From: Rhodococcus sp. OK302
GTDB taxonomy: Bacteria > Actinomycetota > Actinomycetes > Mycobacteriales > Mycobacteriaceae
Direction of reading: 5' to 3'
DNA: 64,000 nucleotides
Assembly: GCF_002245895.1 (NCBI RefSeq)
Contig: NZ_NPJZ01000002.1
Span: 682,001 to 746,000 of the forward strand
In this document: in pieces, positions 18,872 through 26,763 of the stretch
How the letters are laid out: each line of letters begins with the position of its first letter
Numbering within the stretch: the stretch's first letter is position 1
Position numbers and translations under genes: made by a program
The notes under the pieces: model-generated
The model's database searches: none
What the model was told of the DNA's origin: nothing
The model's input: only the letters and a program-made list of their open reading frames with translations

Positions 18872-19921
18872 ATGCGATATGGACTTGGTCTGTACACCGG
18901 GCAGGTGCCGTCGGGCGAGGACATCAGCTTTCATGATGAGTACGCCCGGATCATCGAGCAGGCGAAACTCGCCGAAGACGTTGGTCTGGACTCCGTGTGG
19001 TTGAGCGAGCATCACGGGGCGGCCGATGGCTACCTGCCGTCGATGCTGCCGATCGCGGCGGCGATCCTTGCCTCGACGAAACGGCTGGTGGTGGGGACCG
19101 CAGTCTTGCTGGCTCCATTTCACAACCCCCTCCGACTGGCCGAGGACGTGGCTGTTCTCGACCAGATGTCGGGTGGGAGATTCATTCTGGGTATGGGAAC
19201 GGGGTGGCGGCGCAGCGAGTTCCGGGCGTTCGGTGCCGAGATGGCCACCCGGGGTAGAGCGCTGGAGGAAACCGTCCAGATCCTCCGAAAGGCCTGGCAG
19301 GGCGAGCGCTTCGGATTCGACGGGCGGGTGCACCAGATCGACACCGCTGTCGTCAGGCCGGAGCCGTACACCCCTGGCGGTCCGCCGATCTGGCTCGGGG
19401 GCACGGGGCCGCGGGCGCTGGCGCGTGCCGGGCGCCTGGGCGACGGTTACTTCGGGGTTTCTGCTCCGTTCGACTCGGCCATGTCGAGTTTCTCCAAGGT
19501 GCTCGATTCGGCGCCGAACGAGCGGCGGACGTCCTTCTCCTTCGGACAGCTGCGATCGGGTTTCATTGCCGACGATCCGGAGCTGGGCTGGAAGCTCGCA
19601 GGGCGAGGGATGACCTACACGATGGACGTGCACGCTCGGTGGGCGGCCGAGGAAGCGGGCAACCCCGTCGAGCCTGACGCCAACCTCTCATCGGAGGAGG
19701 CCGTGCGGCAGTACAACCTCATCGGAACACCGGACGAGGTGACGGCTGCCCTGAGTTCCTATGAGCAGAGATTTGCCGGCCGAGCTGACTCGCACCTCTG
19801 TTTCCGGCTCTACCATCCCTTTATGCCGCACGATGCGGTGCTCGACGCCATCCAGACGTTCGGTAGGGTAATAGTTCCCGCTTTGCGTGGCCCAGTGGGC
19901 GGCAGCGCGCCGCTGGGTTGA
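18872..19921 (+). CDS. LLM-class flavin-dependent oxidoreductase
   Basis: A 349-residue luciferase-like monooxygenase. The N-terminus (MRYGLGLYTGQVPSGEDI) leads into AEDVGLDSVWLSEHHG, and the typical central motif is DQMSGGRFILGMGTGWRRSE, followed by GGPPIWLGGTGPRALARAG. The length and motifs fit the bacterial alkanesulfonate/limonene-monooxygenase-like subgroup; the reductant may be FMNH2 or F420H2. It sits between an SDR and the TetR regulator. Its stop lies 36 bases before the regulator start. A flavin reductase gene is present at 61856, but it is far away and probably serves another unit. Confidence 0.82.
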   Translation: MRYGLGLYTGQVPSGEDISFHDEYARIIEQAKLAEDVGLDSVWLSEHHGAADGYLPSMLPIAAAILASTKRLVVGTAVLLAPFHNPLRLAEDVAVLDQMSGGRFILGMGTGWRRSEFRAFGAEMATRGRALEETVQILRKAWQGERFGFDGRVHQIDTAVVRPEPYTPGGPPIWLGGTGPRALARAGRLGDGYFGVSAPFDSAMSSFSKVLDSAPNERRTSFSFGQLRSGFIADDPELGWKLAGRGMTYTMDVHARWAAEEAGNPVEPDANLSSEEAVRQYNLIGTPDEVTAALSSYEQRFAGRADSHLCFRLYHPFMPHDAVLDAIQTFGRVIVPALRGPVGGSAPLG

Positions 19922-19956
19922 TCGTGGGGCTACGCCTATCCGTCGGAGGGAATCCC

Positions 19957-20589
19957 GTGCCACCCAAGCGCTCTGCCGAACGGCATGCCAACGTTCTCGA
20001 CGCGGCCATCGAACTGATCCGTCGGAAGGGCATCGACGGAACGAGTCTGCAGGACATTGCCGACGCGGTAGGAATAAAAAAGGGCAGCCTCAGTACATAC
20101 TTCTCCTCCAAGGATGAGCTGGTCGAGCTGATCCAGGCGCGGTTCACTGACGTGGCGGAGCAGGAGTTGGCCAAGATCGCGGAGCGTAGCGACCTTACGG
20201 CGGACGAGCGGTTCCGGGAGCTTCTCTATTTTCATGCCGAGCATTGCGCCCTGCGCGTGTCGTCCCCCGTGCTCGTAGGCTTCATGCAACTGTGGACATC
20301 GCCGTCCTCGCCTAATGATCCTCACCAGCCGGCAATTGTCCGCCAGTACCAGCGAACCTTCGAAGATGCCGTTGCTCAATGCTCACACAAGCGCATCTTC
20401 CGAAAGGTCGATCCGGAGCTCGTCGTGAACGGACTCATGGGCAGCATGAGTTGGTGCGCGTTCTGGTACAACGAGGAAGAGCACGGGCCGCTGCGGCCGC
20501 TGGTGGACAAGATTATCGATATGGCCTTCGACGGACTACGCACTCGGCCAAGGGGTTCCGGCGGAGCAAAGGGGCGGGCGGCGAACTGA
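19957..20589 (+). CDS. TetR-family transcriptional regulator
   Basis: A 210-residue regulator. The N-terminal helix-turn-helix spans about 27-50 (GTSLQDIADAVGIKKGSLST, then YFSSKDEL), followed by an all-helical ligand-binding domain of normal length. GTG 19957 is chosen because GGAGGG ends six bases upstream; a TTG at 19918 overlaps the previous gene. It is the last gene of the kor operon and is convergent with the SDR at 20617. It is the only one-component regulator inside the catabolic block. I therefore propose that it reads the CCTTCCRAYCGNMAGG sites at 12447, 21477, 31764 and 39895; a CoA-thioester effector would be typical of similar TetR proteins (inference). Confidence 0.88.
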   Translation: MPPKRSAERHANVLDAAIELIRRKGIDGTSLQDIADAVGIKKGSLSTYFSSKDELVELIQARFTDVAEQELAKIAERSDLTADERFRELLYFHAEHCALRVSSPVLVGFMQLWTSPSSPNDPHQPAIVRQYQRTFEDAVAQCSHKRIFRKVDPELVVNGLMGSMSWCAFWYNEEEHGPLRPLVDKIIDMAFDGLRTRPRGSGGAKGRAAN

Positions 20590-20616
20590 CGCCCTCTCCC
20601 CCCCGCGTGCTGCAAG

Positions 20617-21369
20617 TCAGCGCTTTGACAGCCGAGCGCCGGCGTCGAGGCGGATGACCTCTCCATTGAGCATCTCGTTAGTGATGATTGCGCACGCCAG
20701 TTCCGCGAACTCTGCCGGCTTGCCCAGGCGCGGCGGGTAGGCAACCGACGAGGTCAGTTGCTGTTGCAGCGCATCCGGCAGATCCGTCGTCAGCGTAGTC
20801 TCGAATGCTCCGGGTGCGATTGTGGCGCAGCGGATCCCGTACTTAGCTAGTTCTCTCGCCGCCGGCAATGTCATGCCGATGACACCAGCCTTGGAAGCTG
20901 CGTAGGCCAGCTGACCCTGCTGACCCTCGTAAGCAGCAATGCTCGCAGTCGTGACGATTACGCCGCTCTCACCGCCATTGGGCCTCTGATTCATGCTCAT
21001 TTGCCATGCCGCCGCGCGCAAGACATGGAACGTGCCCAGCAGATTCACATCGATCACGGCTCGGAACCGATCGGGGTCGACCGGCCCATCCTTGCCGATC
21101 AGGCGGAATCCGCCGGCAATGCCTGCGCAATGCACGACGATGTCCACTCTGCCGAAGCTGCGGACTGTCGCGTCGAACGCTGAGTCGACATCCGCGGCCG
21201 AGCTGATATTCGCGGCGAGTGGAAGCCATGTCGTGCTCGGCGTTCCCGGCGGCGCTGCCAAGTCCACTGCCGCAACACGAGCGCCACGCTGCGACAGCAT
21301 CTGTGCGGTGGCCTGACCCAAGCCTGCTGCGGCACCCGTGACCACGGCAACTGCTCCGGAAATCTGCAT
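20617..21369 (-). CDS. Short-chain dehydrogenase, HSD10-like 3-hydroxyacyl-CoA dehydrogenase
   Basis: A 250-residue SDR starting MQISGAVAVVTGAAAGLGQA, with HCAGIA in place of NNAG, VTTASIAAYEGQQGQLAYAA and the YAASKAG catalytic pair. The middle segment MNQRPNGGESGVIVTTASIA and the ending resemble type II 3-hydroxyacyl-CoA dehydrogenase (HSD17B10), which oxidises branched or cyclic 3-hydroxyacyl-CoAs. The start is ATG 21369, with AAGGGG upstream on the minus strand; a longer frame to 21471 would run into the shared operator. It is transcribed away from the Rieske operon, and the operator at 21472 lies between them. Confidence 0.85.
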   Translation of the reverse strand: MQISGAVAVVTGAAAGLGQATAQMLSQRGARVAAVDLAAPPGTPSTTWLPLAANISSAADVDSAFDATVRSFGRVDIVVHCAGIAGGFRLIGKDGPVDPDRFRAVIDVNLLGTFHVLRAAAWQMSMNQRPNGGESGVIVTTASIAAYEGQQGQLAYAASKAGVIGMTLPAARELAKYGIRCATIAPGAFETTLTTDLPDALQQQLTSSVAYPPRLGKPAEFAELACAIITNEMLNGEVIRLDAGARLSKR

Positions 21370-21449
21370 TGCTACCCCTTGTGTGTGAATGGACCCGCCT
21401 CCGGCGGGAGTGGTGTGCGAAACGAATAAATCTCGATGTGACATAAGTC

Positions 21450-21497
21450 TTGATTTCGGTCCCGATGCCACGTTATCCTTCCAATCGACAGGATAAC
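21450..21497. promoter_or_regulatory. Divergent promoter/operator between SDR and Rieske operon
   Basis: An inverted repeat with arms GTTATCCT (21472-21479) and AGGATAAC (21490-21497) surrounds ten bases. Its core CCTTCCAATCGACAGG (21477-21492) matches the operator of the kor and P450 operons at 13 of 16 positions. TTGATT (21450-21455) and TTATCC (21473-21478), spaced by 17, form a possible rightward promoter, so the operator covers the -10 region. A leftward promoter for the SDR must overlap the same stretch. Confidence 0.6.
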
Positions 21498-21599
21498 AGT
21501 TCAGTCCCCCCTGAGGGTGAAGGTCGCTCTACCTGAAAGAGCTTGACCCCGTGACTGATTGAGCCCGCCGATTGCGGCGTGGACGAGTGGAGGATCCGC

Positions 21600-22838
21600 A
21601 TGCTGTCGCATGAAGATAATGAACTTCTGACCCGAGTAGAGGGACCGGCGCCGATGGGCGCGTATCTCCGCGAGTACTGGACGCCCGCCGTGCGCTCGGA
21701 GCGGCTGATCGCCGATGGCGCTCCCGTGAAGGTTCGGCTGTTCGGAGAGAACTTCGTGGCTTTCCGGGCCACGGACGGAAACGTGGGCTTTTTGGACGAA
21801 GCGTGTCCGCACCGAGGTGCCTCGCTGGCACTTGCAAGGAATGAGGACTGCGCTCTGCGGTGCATCTACCACGGCTGGAAGATCGACGTGTCCGGCACCG
21901 TTGTGGAGGTGCCGTCCGAGCCCGCGGAGCGTCTCGAGGACATGGCCCAGAAGATCAGCGTGCGGTACTTCCCATCCAGGGAAGCCGGCGGGGTGGTCTG
22001 GGTGTATCTGGGCTTGCATGACGAACCACCGCCCTTCCCCCGGTTTCCGTTCGCTGACGTCCCGGCCGCTCATGTCCGATCGTTGGCGGCCGAAACTCAC
22101 TGCAACTGGCTGCAGGCGGTGGAGGGAACGCTGGACTCCTCGCACGTGTCGATCCTCCACCAGTCGTGGTTGGGCCAGAGCAGCGGAAGTCTGGGTGAGA
22201 CGGCGGAAGACTCTGCGCCGCGTTACGAATCGGATGAAACCGGATACGGCATTCGTTTCGCTGCGATCAGGCACGCCGATGCGGACCGAATGCACGTGCG
22301 GGTAACCGAGTTCGTCATGCCGTGGACGGCCTACATCCCGACCGGCGACGAAGACCGGATCGCGATCATAGGGACACCGATCGATGATGAGCATTCCCGC
22401 CAGTGGTTCATTCGGTGGAACGATGACCATCCGCTCACCGAGGACACCGACACGCACTTCTGGTATCACGATCTGACGGTTGCGCCGGATGACTTCGCCG
22501 CCCTAACGCGAGGCAAGGACAACTGGGGTCAGGACCGTGCCCTCATGTCTGACGGACACTTCTCGGGCTTCAACAACTTGGTCCTCGAGGATGTCGCGAT
22601 CCAGGAGAGCCAGGGTTCGATCGTTGACCGATCTCGGGAGAAGTTGGGCACCAGCGACATTGCGGTGGTCAAAACACGCCGCCTGTTGCTGAATTCCGTT
22701 CGCTCCCACACACAGGACGGCGAGGTCTTCGGCCAAGACGATCCCCTCGCCAGGCCCGGATCCGCTGGCGTCGCGATGACCCTCGAGCAGACCGATGACT
22801 GGCGCGGTGCCGCGTCCACCGAGGCCCGATATGTCTAG
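21600..22838 (+). CDS. Rieske non-heme iron oxygenase, alpha subunit (VanA/phenoxybenzoate-dioxygenase type)
   Basis: A 412-residue oxygenase. The Rieske motif ACPHRGASLAL...RCIYHGW provides C69, H71, C88 and H91. The catalytic iron site is in NWLQAVEGTLDSSHVSILH (N169, bridging D179, H182, H187), with a later acidic ligand near VLEDVAIQESQ. Architecture and length match single-component-alpha oxygenases that hydroxylate or demethylate aromatic acids. ATG 21600 is chosen because GTGGAGG lies six bases upstream; a GTG at 21579 would add seven residues. No beta subunit gene is present. The reductase at 35778 and the ferredoxin at 24923 are candidate electron donors. The stop overlaps the next gene by eight bases. 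Confidence 0.88.
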   Translation: MLSHEDNELLTRVEGPAPMGAYLREYWTPAVRSERLIADGAPVKVRLFGENFVAFRATDGNVGFLDEACPHRGASLALARNEDCALRCIYHGWKIDVSGTVVEVPSEPAERLEDMAQKISVRYFPSREAGGVVWVYLGLHDEPPPFPRFPFADVPAAHVRSLAAETHCNWLQAVEGTLDSSHVSILHQSWLGQSSGSLGETAEDSAPRYESDETGYGIRFAAIRHADADRMHVRVTEFVMPWTAYIPTGDEDRIAIIGTPIDDEHSRQWFIRWNDDHPLTEDTDTHFWYHDLTVAPDDFAALTRGKDNWGQDRALMSDGHFSGFNNLVLEDVAIQESQGSIVDRSREKLGTSDIAVVKTRRLLLNSVRSHTQDGEVFGQDDPLARPGSAGVAMTLEQTDDWRGAASTEARYV

Positions 22839-23265
22839 CTCGGCTGGTATCGCGTTCAAGGACTGGCAAGCCATCCGCGAGCTGACCGCGACCTACAACC
22901 GGTGCTTCGACCAGTCCGATGCCGTCGGCTGGGCCGGCACCTTCCTGGAGTCGGGCCGGTTGGAGATCGTCGGGCAGGGCGTGACCTTCACCGGCCGTGA
23001 ACAGCTTTCAGATTTCTGCCGGTCCAGAGGTTGGGGCATCCTGCACATGACGCTCGATCCAGCGGTGACCGTGAACGGCGATTGCGCGGAGCAACGGTGC
23101 AACCTGCTGATGTTCCGCAGGTATGAGAGCCATGAACGGCCGACGCTCCTGGCCACGGGGCGCTATTCGGACCGCCTGGTGCGGACTGAGGAAGGCTGGC
23201 TCTTCGAGGCCCGCGAGGTTCAGTTGGACGCGTCCATTGGAGACACTGCGGAGGCTTCAACATGA
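22831..23265 (+). CDS. NTF2/SnoaL-like protein
   Basis: A 144-residue protein with the pattern of the SnoaL-like cone fold: AIRELTATYNRCFDQSDAVG, then WAGTFLESGRLEIVGQGVTF and late beta strands (LLATGRYSDRLVRTEEGWLF). Members are small isomerases, hydratases, cyclases or oxygenase beta-like subunits. Small Rieske beta subunits share this fold, so a role beside the Rieske alpha subunit is possible. ATG 22831 overlaps the Rieske stop, and its own stop overlaps the next start, so it sits tightly inside the operon. Function is unassigned. Confidence 0.75.
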   Translation: MSSSAGIAFKDWQAIRELTATYNRCFDQSDAVGWAGTFLESGRLEIVGQGVTFTGREQLSDFCRSRGWGILHMTLDPAVTVNGDCAEQRCNLLMFRRYESHERPTLLATGRYSDRLVRTEEGWLFEAREVQLDASIGDTAEAST

Positions 23266-24926
23266 GCACTGACGCGTGCAGCGCCATTGGCGCGATCGGC
23301 GACCTATCCGAAACGGTGGTTGACGTTGCGGTGTTCGGTTCCGGCGCTGCAGGTCTCGCAGCCGCAGTCACGGCGGCCGAAGCCGGCTGCACGGTAGTTC
23401 TCTTCGAGAAGGCCGGGGCCGTCGGAGGCACCACCGCGAAATCCGGCGGCGTGTATTGGATTCCCAACAACCACCTCATGCGCGAGCACGGAGTCGAAGA
23501 CCCGCGGGAAGGGGCCGTCGGCTACATGGCACGGGTGAGCGCCCCCGACCGTTACTCCGCCGAAGACGCCCTGCTGGGACTGACAGCCTGGGAGCACGAC
23601 CACATCGTCGCCTACTACGACCTCGCCGCCGAGGCCGTCGAGTTCCTGGACACCACTGGTGCGCTCCGCTCGACCATCGAAACGGCACTGCGGTTCCCCG
23701 ACTATCACATGAACCTGCCCGAACAAGGCGGCGTGTACGGCCGTGCCTTGTGCCCCGCGGATGAGCAGAATCGCCCGGCCAGCGGCGGCGATCTCATTGC
23801 TCAGCTGGCCGCTGCCGCTAGGCGCCTCGGTGTCCAGATCGTGACCGGACACGCGTTCACCGATCTGATACTCGAGGACGGTCAGGTTGTTGGTGCGGTC
23901 GTCCGCGATCTGGACAGCGCACGGGACGTGCGGGCCCGGGCGAGGCTCGGCGTAGTTCTCGCCGTCGGTGGCTTCACGCATGACGCGGAGCGTCGATCGC
24001 GGCACCTGCCCGCACGGGTCTGGGGCGGCTGCGCTGCCGGTGAGAACACAGGCGACGCGCTACCTGCCCTGGAGGCACTTGACATCCCGCTCCACAACAT
24101 GGACTGCGCCTGGTGGGACGAGGTCGCCATCGAACAAACCCTTGGGGGCACAACTGAAACACGCGCAGGGATGTGGGTTGCCCCAGGTGATTCATCGCTA
24201 ATCGTGGATCTTGCCGGGCGCCGCGTCGTCAACGAGAAGCTGTTTTACAGCGACCGGGCAAAGATCCACATCGGACCGGGTGCACCAGATCTACTGGTGC
24301 TGCTCTTCGACGAGCGGACGCAGCAACTGTTCTCGATGGAGCAGTTCGCCTACCCGCTTGTGCTGCCCGGCGAGTCCGCGACGCATCTCGTGTCGGGCGA
24401 CAGCTGGGAGGGATTGTCGGCGAACCTCGTCGATCGACTGCTGTCGCTGCAACCGGCCACCGGCGGTGCCCGGTTGAGCAGAGATTTCACGGCAAATCTG
24501 GCCGTCACCATCGACCGGTTCAATGACCTGGCAGCAATGGGAATCGACACCGACCATGGACGTGGTGCCGAACCGATCGAGGTGTTCTTCACCGGTCAGC
24601 CGCGCGCAGGGGGCGGCCCGAACCCGGTGATGGCGCCGCTCAGCGCGGAAGGGCCTTTCTTTGCGGTGCTGATAGGGCTCGGGACGCTCGATACCAAGGG
24701 CGGCCCGCGCACTACAAGCGCCGGCCAAGTGCTTGGCCTGGACGGCGTCCCGGTGGACGGTCTCTACGCCGTGGGCAACTGCGCCGCATCGCCGTCCAAC
24801 GATGGCTATTGGGCAGCAGGCGCGACTATCGGTCCGGCACTGGCGTTCGGCTACGGTGCCGGCCGGCACCTTGCGGCTCGACTCGCCACCGGCGCGAACT
24901 CACAAGGCCAAGGAGTTACGCAGTGA
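23262..24926 (+). CDS. FAD-dependent dehydrogenase, 3-ketosteroid-delta1-dehydrogenase/fumarate reductase family
   Basis: A 554-residue flavoprotein. The FAD-binding segment is VAVFGSGAAGLAAAVTAAEA, then FEKAGAVGGTTAKSGGVYWI. A second FAD contact is GVVLAVGGFTHD, and the C-terminus has NDGYWAAGATIGPALAFGYG, like the end of KstD proteins. Family members introduce a double bond next to a ketone in a six-membered ring, or reduce one. In this operon it could dehydrogenate a cyclohexanone-type intermediate toward a phenol, which the extradiol dioxygenase would then open after hydroxylation (inference). The length fits KstD (about 510-570). Both ends overlap neighbouring genes by four bases. Confidence 0.83.
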   Translation: MSTDACSAIGAIGDLSETVVDVAVFGSGAAGLAAAVTAAEAGCTVVLFEKAGAVGGTTAKSGGVYWIPNNHLMREHGVEDPREGAVGYMARVSAPDRYSAEDALLGLTAWEHDHIVAYYDLAAEAVEFLDTTGALRSTIETALRFPDYHMNLPEQGGVYGRALCPADEQNRPASGGDLIAQLAAAARRLGVQIVTGHAFTDLILEDGQVVGAVVRDLDSARDVRARARLGVVLAVGGFTHDAERRSRHLPARVWGGCAAGENTGDALPALEALDIPLHNMDCAWWDEVAIEQTLGGTTETRAGMWVAPGDSSLIVDLAGRRVVNEKLFYSDRAKIHIGPGAPDLLVLLFDERTQQLFSMEQFAYPLVLPGESATHLVSGDSWEGLSANLVDRLLSLQPATGGARLSRDFTANLAVTIDRFNDLAAMGIDTDHGRGAEPIEVFFTGQPRAGGGPNPVMAPLSAEGPFFAVLIGLGTLDTKGGPRTTSAGQVLGLDGVPVDGLYAVGNCAASPSNDGYWAAGATIGPALAFGYGAGRHLAARLATGANSQGQGVTQ

Positions 24927-25273
24927 CCTTCATCATCGGAGCGCCGTGCGTGGACATCATGGACCGCTCCTGCCTGCAGGAATGTCCTGTCGACTGCATT
25001 TACGAAGGCGGCCGCAAGCTGTACATCAACGCAAATGAATGCATCGATTGCGGGGCGTGCGAGCCGGCCTGCCCGGTCGAGGCAATTGCCTCAGACCGGG
25101 ACGAGGACGAGGACTTCGAACCGTTCATCGTGGACTCCGTCGAGTTCTTCCAATCCGTACTGCCAGGACGCGATAAACCAATCGGTTCGCCGGGCGGCGC
25201 AAAAAGTATCGGCCCCGTGCCCGCGGATGGCAGTTACGTGCGCGCGATGCCCAATACCGGTTCCAACCCGTAA
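24923..25273 (+). CDS. 7Fe ferredoxin ([3Fe-4S][4Fe-4S])
   Basis: A 116-residue ferredoxin starting at GTG 24923, with AAGGAG upstream. Cysteines at 9, 17, 21, 40, 43, 46 and 50 match the seven ligands of FdxA-type 7Fe ferredoxins (C-x7-C-x3-C and C-x2-C-x2-C-x3-C-P). The free cysteine usually found near position 12 is a methionine here, and C25 is extra. The C-terminal 50 residues are acidic and then proline/glycine-rich, longer than in many FdxA proteins. It can carry electrons for the Rieske oxygenase or the KstD-like enzyme, or accept them from KorAB; it is the only stand-alone ferredoxin gene in the window. Confidence 0.9.
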   Translation: MTFIIGAPCVDIMDRSCLQECPVDCIYEGGRKLYINANECIDCGACEPACPVEAIASDRDEDEDFEPFIVDSVEFFQSVLPGRDKPIGSPGGAKSIGPVPADGSYVRAMPNTGSNP

Positions 25274-25317
25274 CTGCGACACCAAATCGCAACCGACCAC
25301 AAGAAAAGAGATACACG

Positions 25318-26028
25318 ATGACCAAAGTGACAGTCGTCAGCGCGCACGGCATGGACTGGGTGTGGCGCACCGGCGGGACAATTCTCAACTACGTCAAGGC
25401 GGGCGCCGACGTGACCGTCGTCTGCCTGTCGATGGGGGAGCGAGGCGAGTCTGCCTCGGCGTGGGCTGAGGCAGACCAGACGGCAGATCGCGTGCGAGAG
25501 ATTCGACTGGGGGAGGCACAGATGGCTGCCGCTGTTGCCGGGGTCGAGCTGCGGACCTATGACTGGGGTGACTACCCGATGGTCATCAATGATGACCGTC
25601 GGCTCGAGATGGTTCGGCTGCTGCGAGAGCTGCGACCGGACATCGTGCTCACCCACGGCCGCACGGACCCCAACAACCCGGATCATGTGGCCACCGCGCG
25701 ACTCGTGGAGGACGCAGCAATCTGGGCTCGCGCGCACGGGCGACTTCCGGAAGCGAAGCGATTCGTCGCGCGCCAGATCCACGGCTACGAACCGGAGTTC
25801 CCCGAGTTTTGCGATTTCAAGCCGGATACGTACATCGATATCAGCGACGTCGCCGACCAGAAGCTCGAGATGATGCAGTGTTCGCAGGTCCAGCAGTTCA
25901 TGATCGAGGTCTACGACCAGCGGGCCCGCTACCGGGCAATCATGGCCGGGCTCTTGTTGGACCGAAAGGTCACTCACGCAGAGGCGTTCGAGAGCTTCCT
26001 GCCCGCAGCCGGGGATCTGTTCCGATGA
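25318..26028 (+). CDS. PIG-L/LmbE-family protein, GalB-like 4-oxalomesaconate hydratase
   Basis: A 236-residue PIG-L-fold protein. The zinc motif normally reading AHPDDE is SAHGMDWVWRTGGTI here (H10, D13), the variant seen in GalB of the Pseudomonas gallate pathway rather than in sugar deacetylases. A later HGRTDPNNPDHV supplies the third metal ligand region (H-x2-H-like). GalB adds water to 4-oxalomesaconate to give 4-carboxy-4-hydroxy-2-oxoadipate. The gene that follows, with ATGA overlap, encodes the aldolase for exactly that product, which supports the assignment. An alternative is hydration of a related 2-oxo-dienoate from the dioxygenase at 27676. Confidence 0.75.
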   Translation: MTKVTVVSAHGMDWVWRTGGTILNYVKAGADVTVVCLSMGERGESASAWAEADQTADRVREIRLGEAQMAAAVAGVELRTYDWGDYPMVINDDRRLEMVRLLRELRPDIVLTHGRTDPNNPDHVATARLVEDAAIWARAHGRLPEAKRFVARQIHGYEPEFPEFCDFKPDTYIDISDVADQKLEMMQCSQVQQFMIEVYDQRARYRAIMAGLLLDRKVTHAEAFESFLPAAGDLFR

Positions 26029-26726
26029 CCAACCATCTCATCAGCCCGTCCATTGTCGACTACGTCGACCGTCGCGCAGGATCTCTCGCGGCAGCGTTCG
26101 CCGAGCTCGGCGTCGCGACCGTACACGAGTCGCAAGGTCGTAGCGGACTCATGGACCACTCGATCAAGCCACTCGTCGAGGGTTCCCGCGCCGCCGGCCC
26201 GGCCGTCACCTGTCTGAACCAGCCCGGAGATAATCTGATGCTGCTGGCCGCCTTGGACCTGTGTCAGGAGGGTGACGTTCTGGTCGTCGCCAACCTGGCG
26301 CCGTCGACGTCCGGAATGGTGGGCGAGATCATCACCAGCATCCTCATCGCGCGCGGTGCCGCAGGTCTCGTCGTGGACGCAGGCGTGCGGGATGTCCGCG
26401 AGTTGCGCCGGCTCTCTCTACCGGTCTGGGCGAAAACGGTCTCTGCGTCAGGAACCACCAAGGGCGGCCCTGGCTGGGTGAATACTCCGGTCGTCGCAGG
26501 CGGCACCACGGTGCGGCCAGGTGATGTCGTCGTCGCTGATGACGACGGAGTGGTCGTCGTTCCCCTCGCGTCGGCCGAAGAGGTCCTGGGGCGAGCCCGG
26601 GCCAGGGTCGAACGTGAGGCCGCGCTGCTGAAGGACATTGCCGCCGGCGGGTGGCAGGGGCTCTCTCCCGAATTGCGTGAGCAGCTACGCAAACTCGGCG
26701 TCCATCGAGTGCCCTCGCCGCACTAG
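26025..26726 (+). CDS. RraA-like 4-carboxy-4-hydroxy-2-oxoadipate aldolase/oxaloacetate decarboxylase
   Basis: A 233-residue RraA-fold class II aldolase (GalC/LigK/HMG-CHA aldolase type). Typical segments are GPAVTCLNQPGDNLMLLAAL, the arginine/aspartate motif DAGVRDVRELR, GGPGWVNTPVVAGGTTVRPG and GDVVVADDDGVVVVP. It would split 4-carboxy-4-hydroxy-2-oxoadipate into pyruvate and oxaloacetate, the end of the protocatechuate 4,5- and gallate cleavage routes. The start is ATG 26025 within the previous stop (ATGA); the open frame further upstream overlaps the hydratase gene. Confidence 0.82.
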   Translation: MTNHLISPSIVDYVDRRAGSLAAAFAELGVATVHESQGRSGLMDHSIKPLVEGSRAAGPAVTCLNQPGDNLMLLAALDLCQEGDVLVVANLAPSTSGMVGEIITSILIARGAAGLVVDAGVRDVRELRRLSLPVWAKTVSASGTTKGGPGWVNTPVVAGGTTVRPGDVVVADDDGVVVVPLASAEEVLGRARARVEREAALLKDIAAGGWQGLSPELREQLRKLGVHRVPSPH

Positions 26727-26763
26727 ACCGTCCCATTCGACATCCCGACCGAGAGGCATAATC

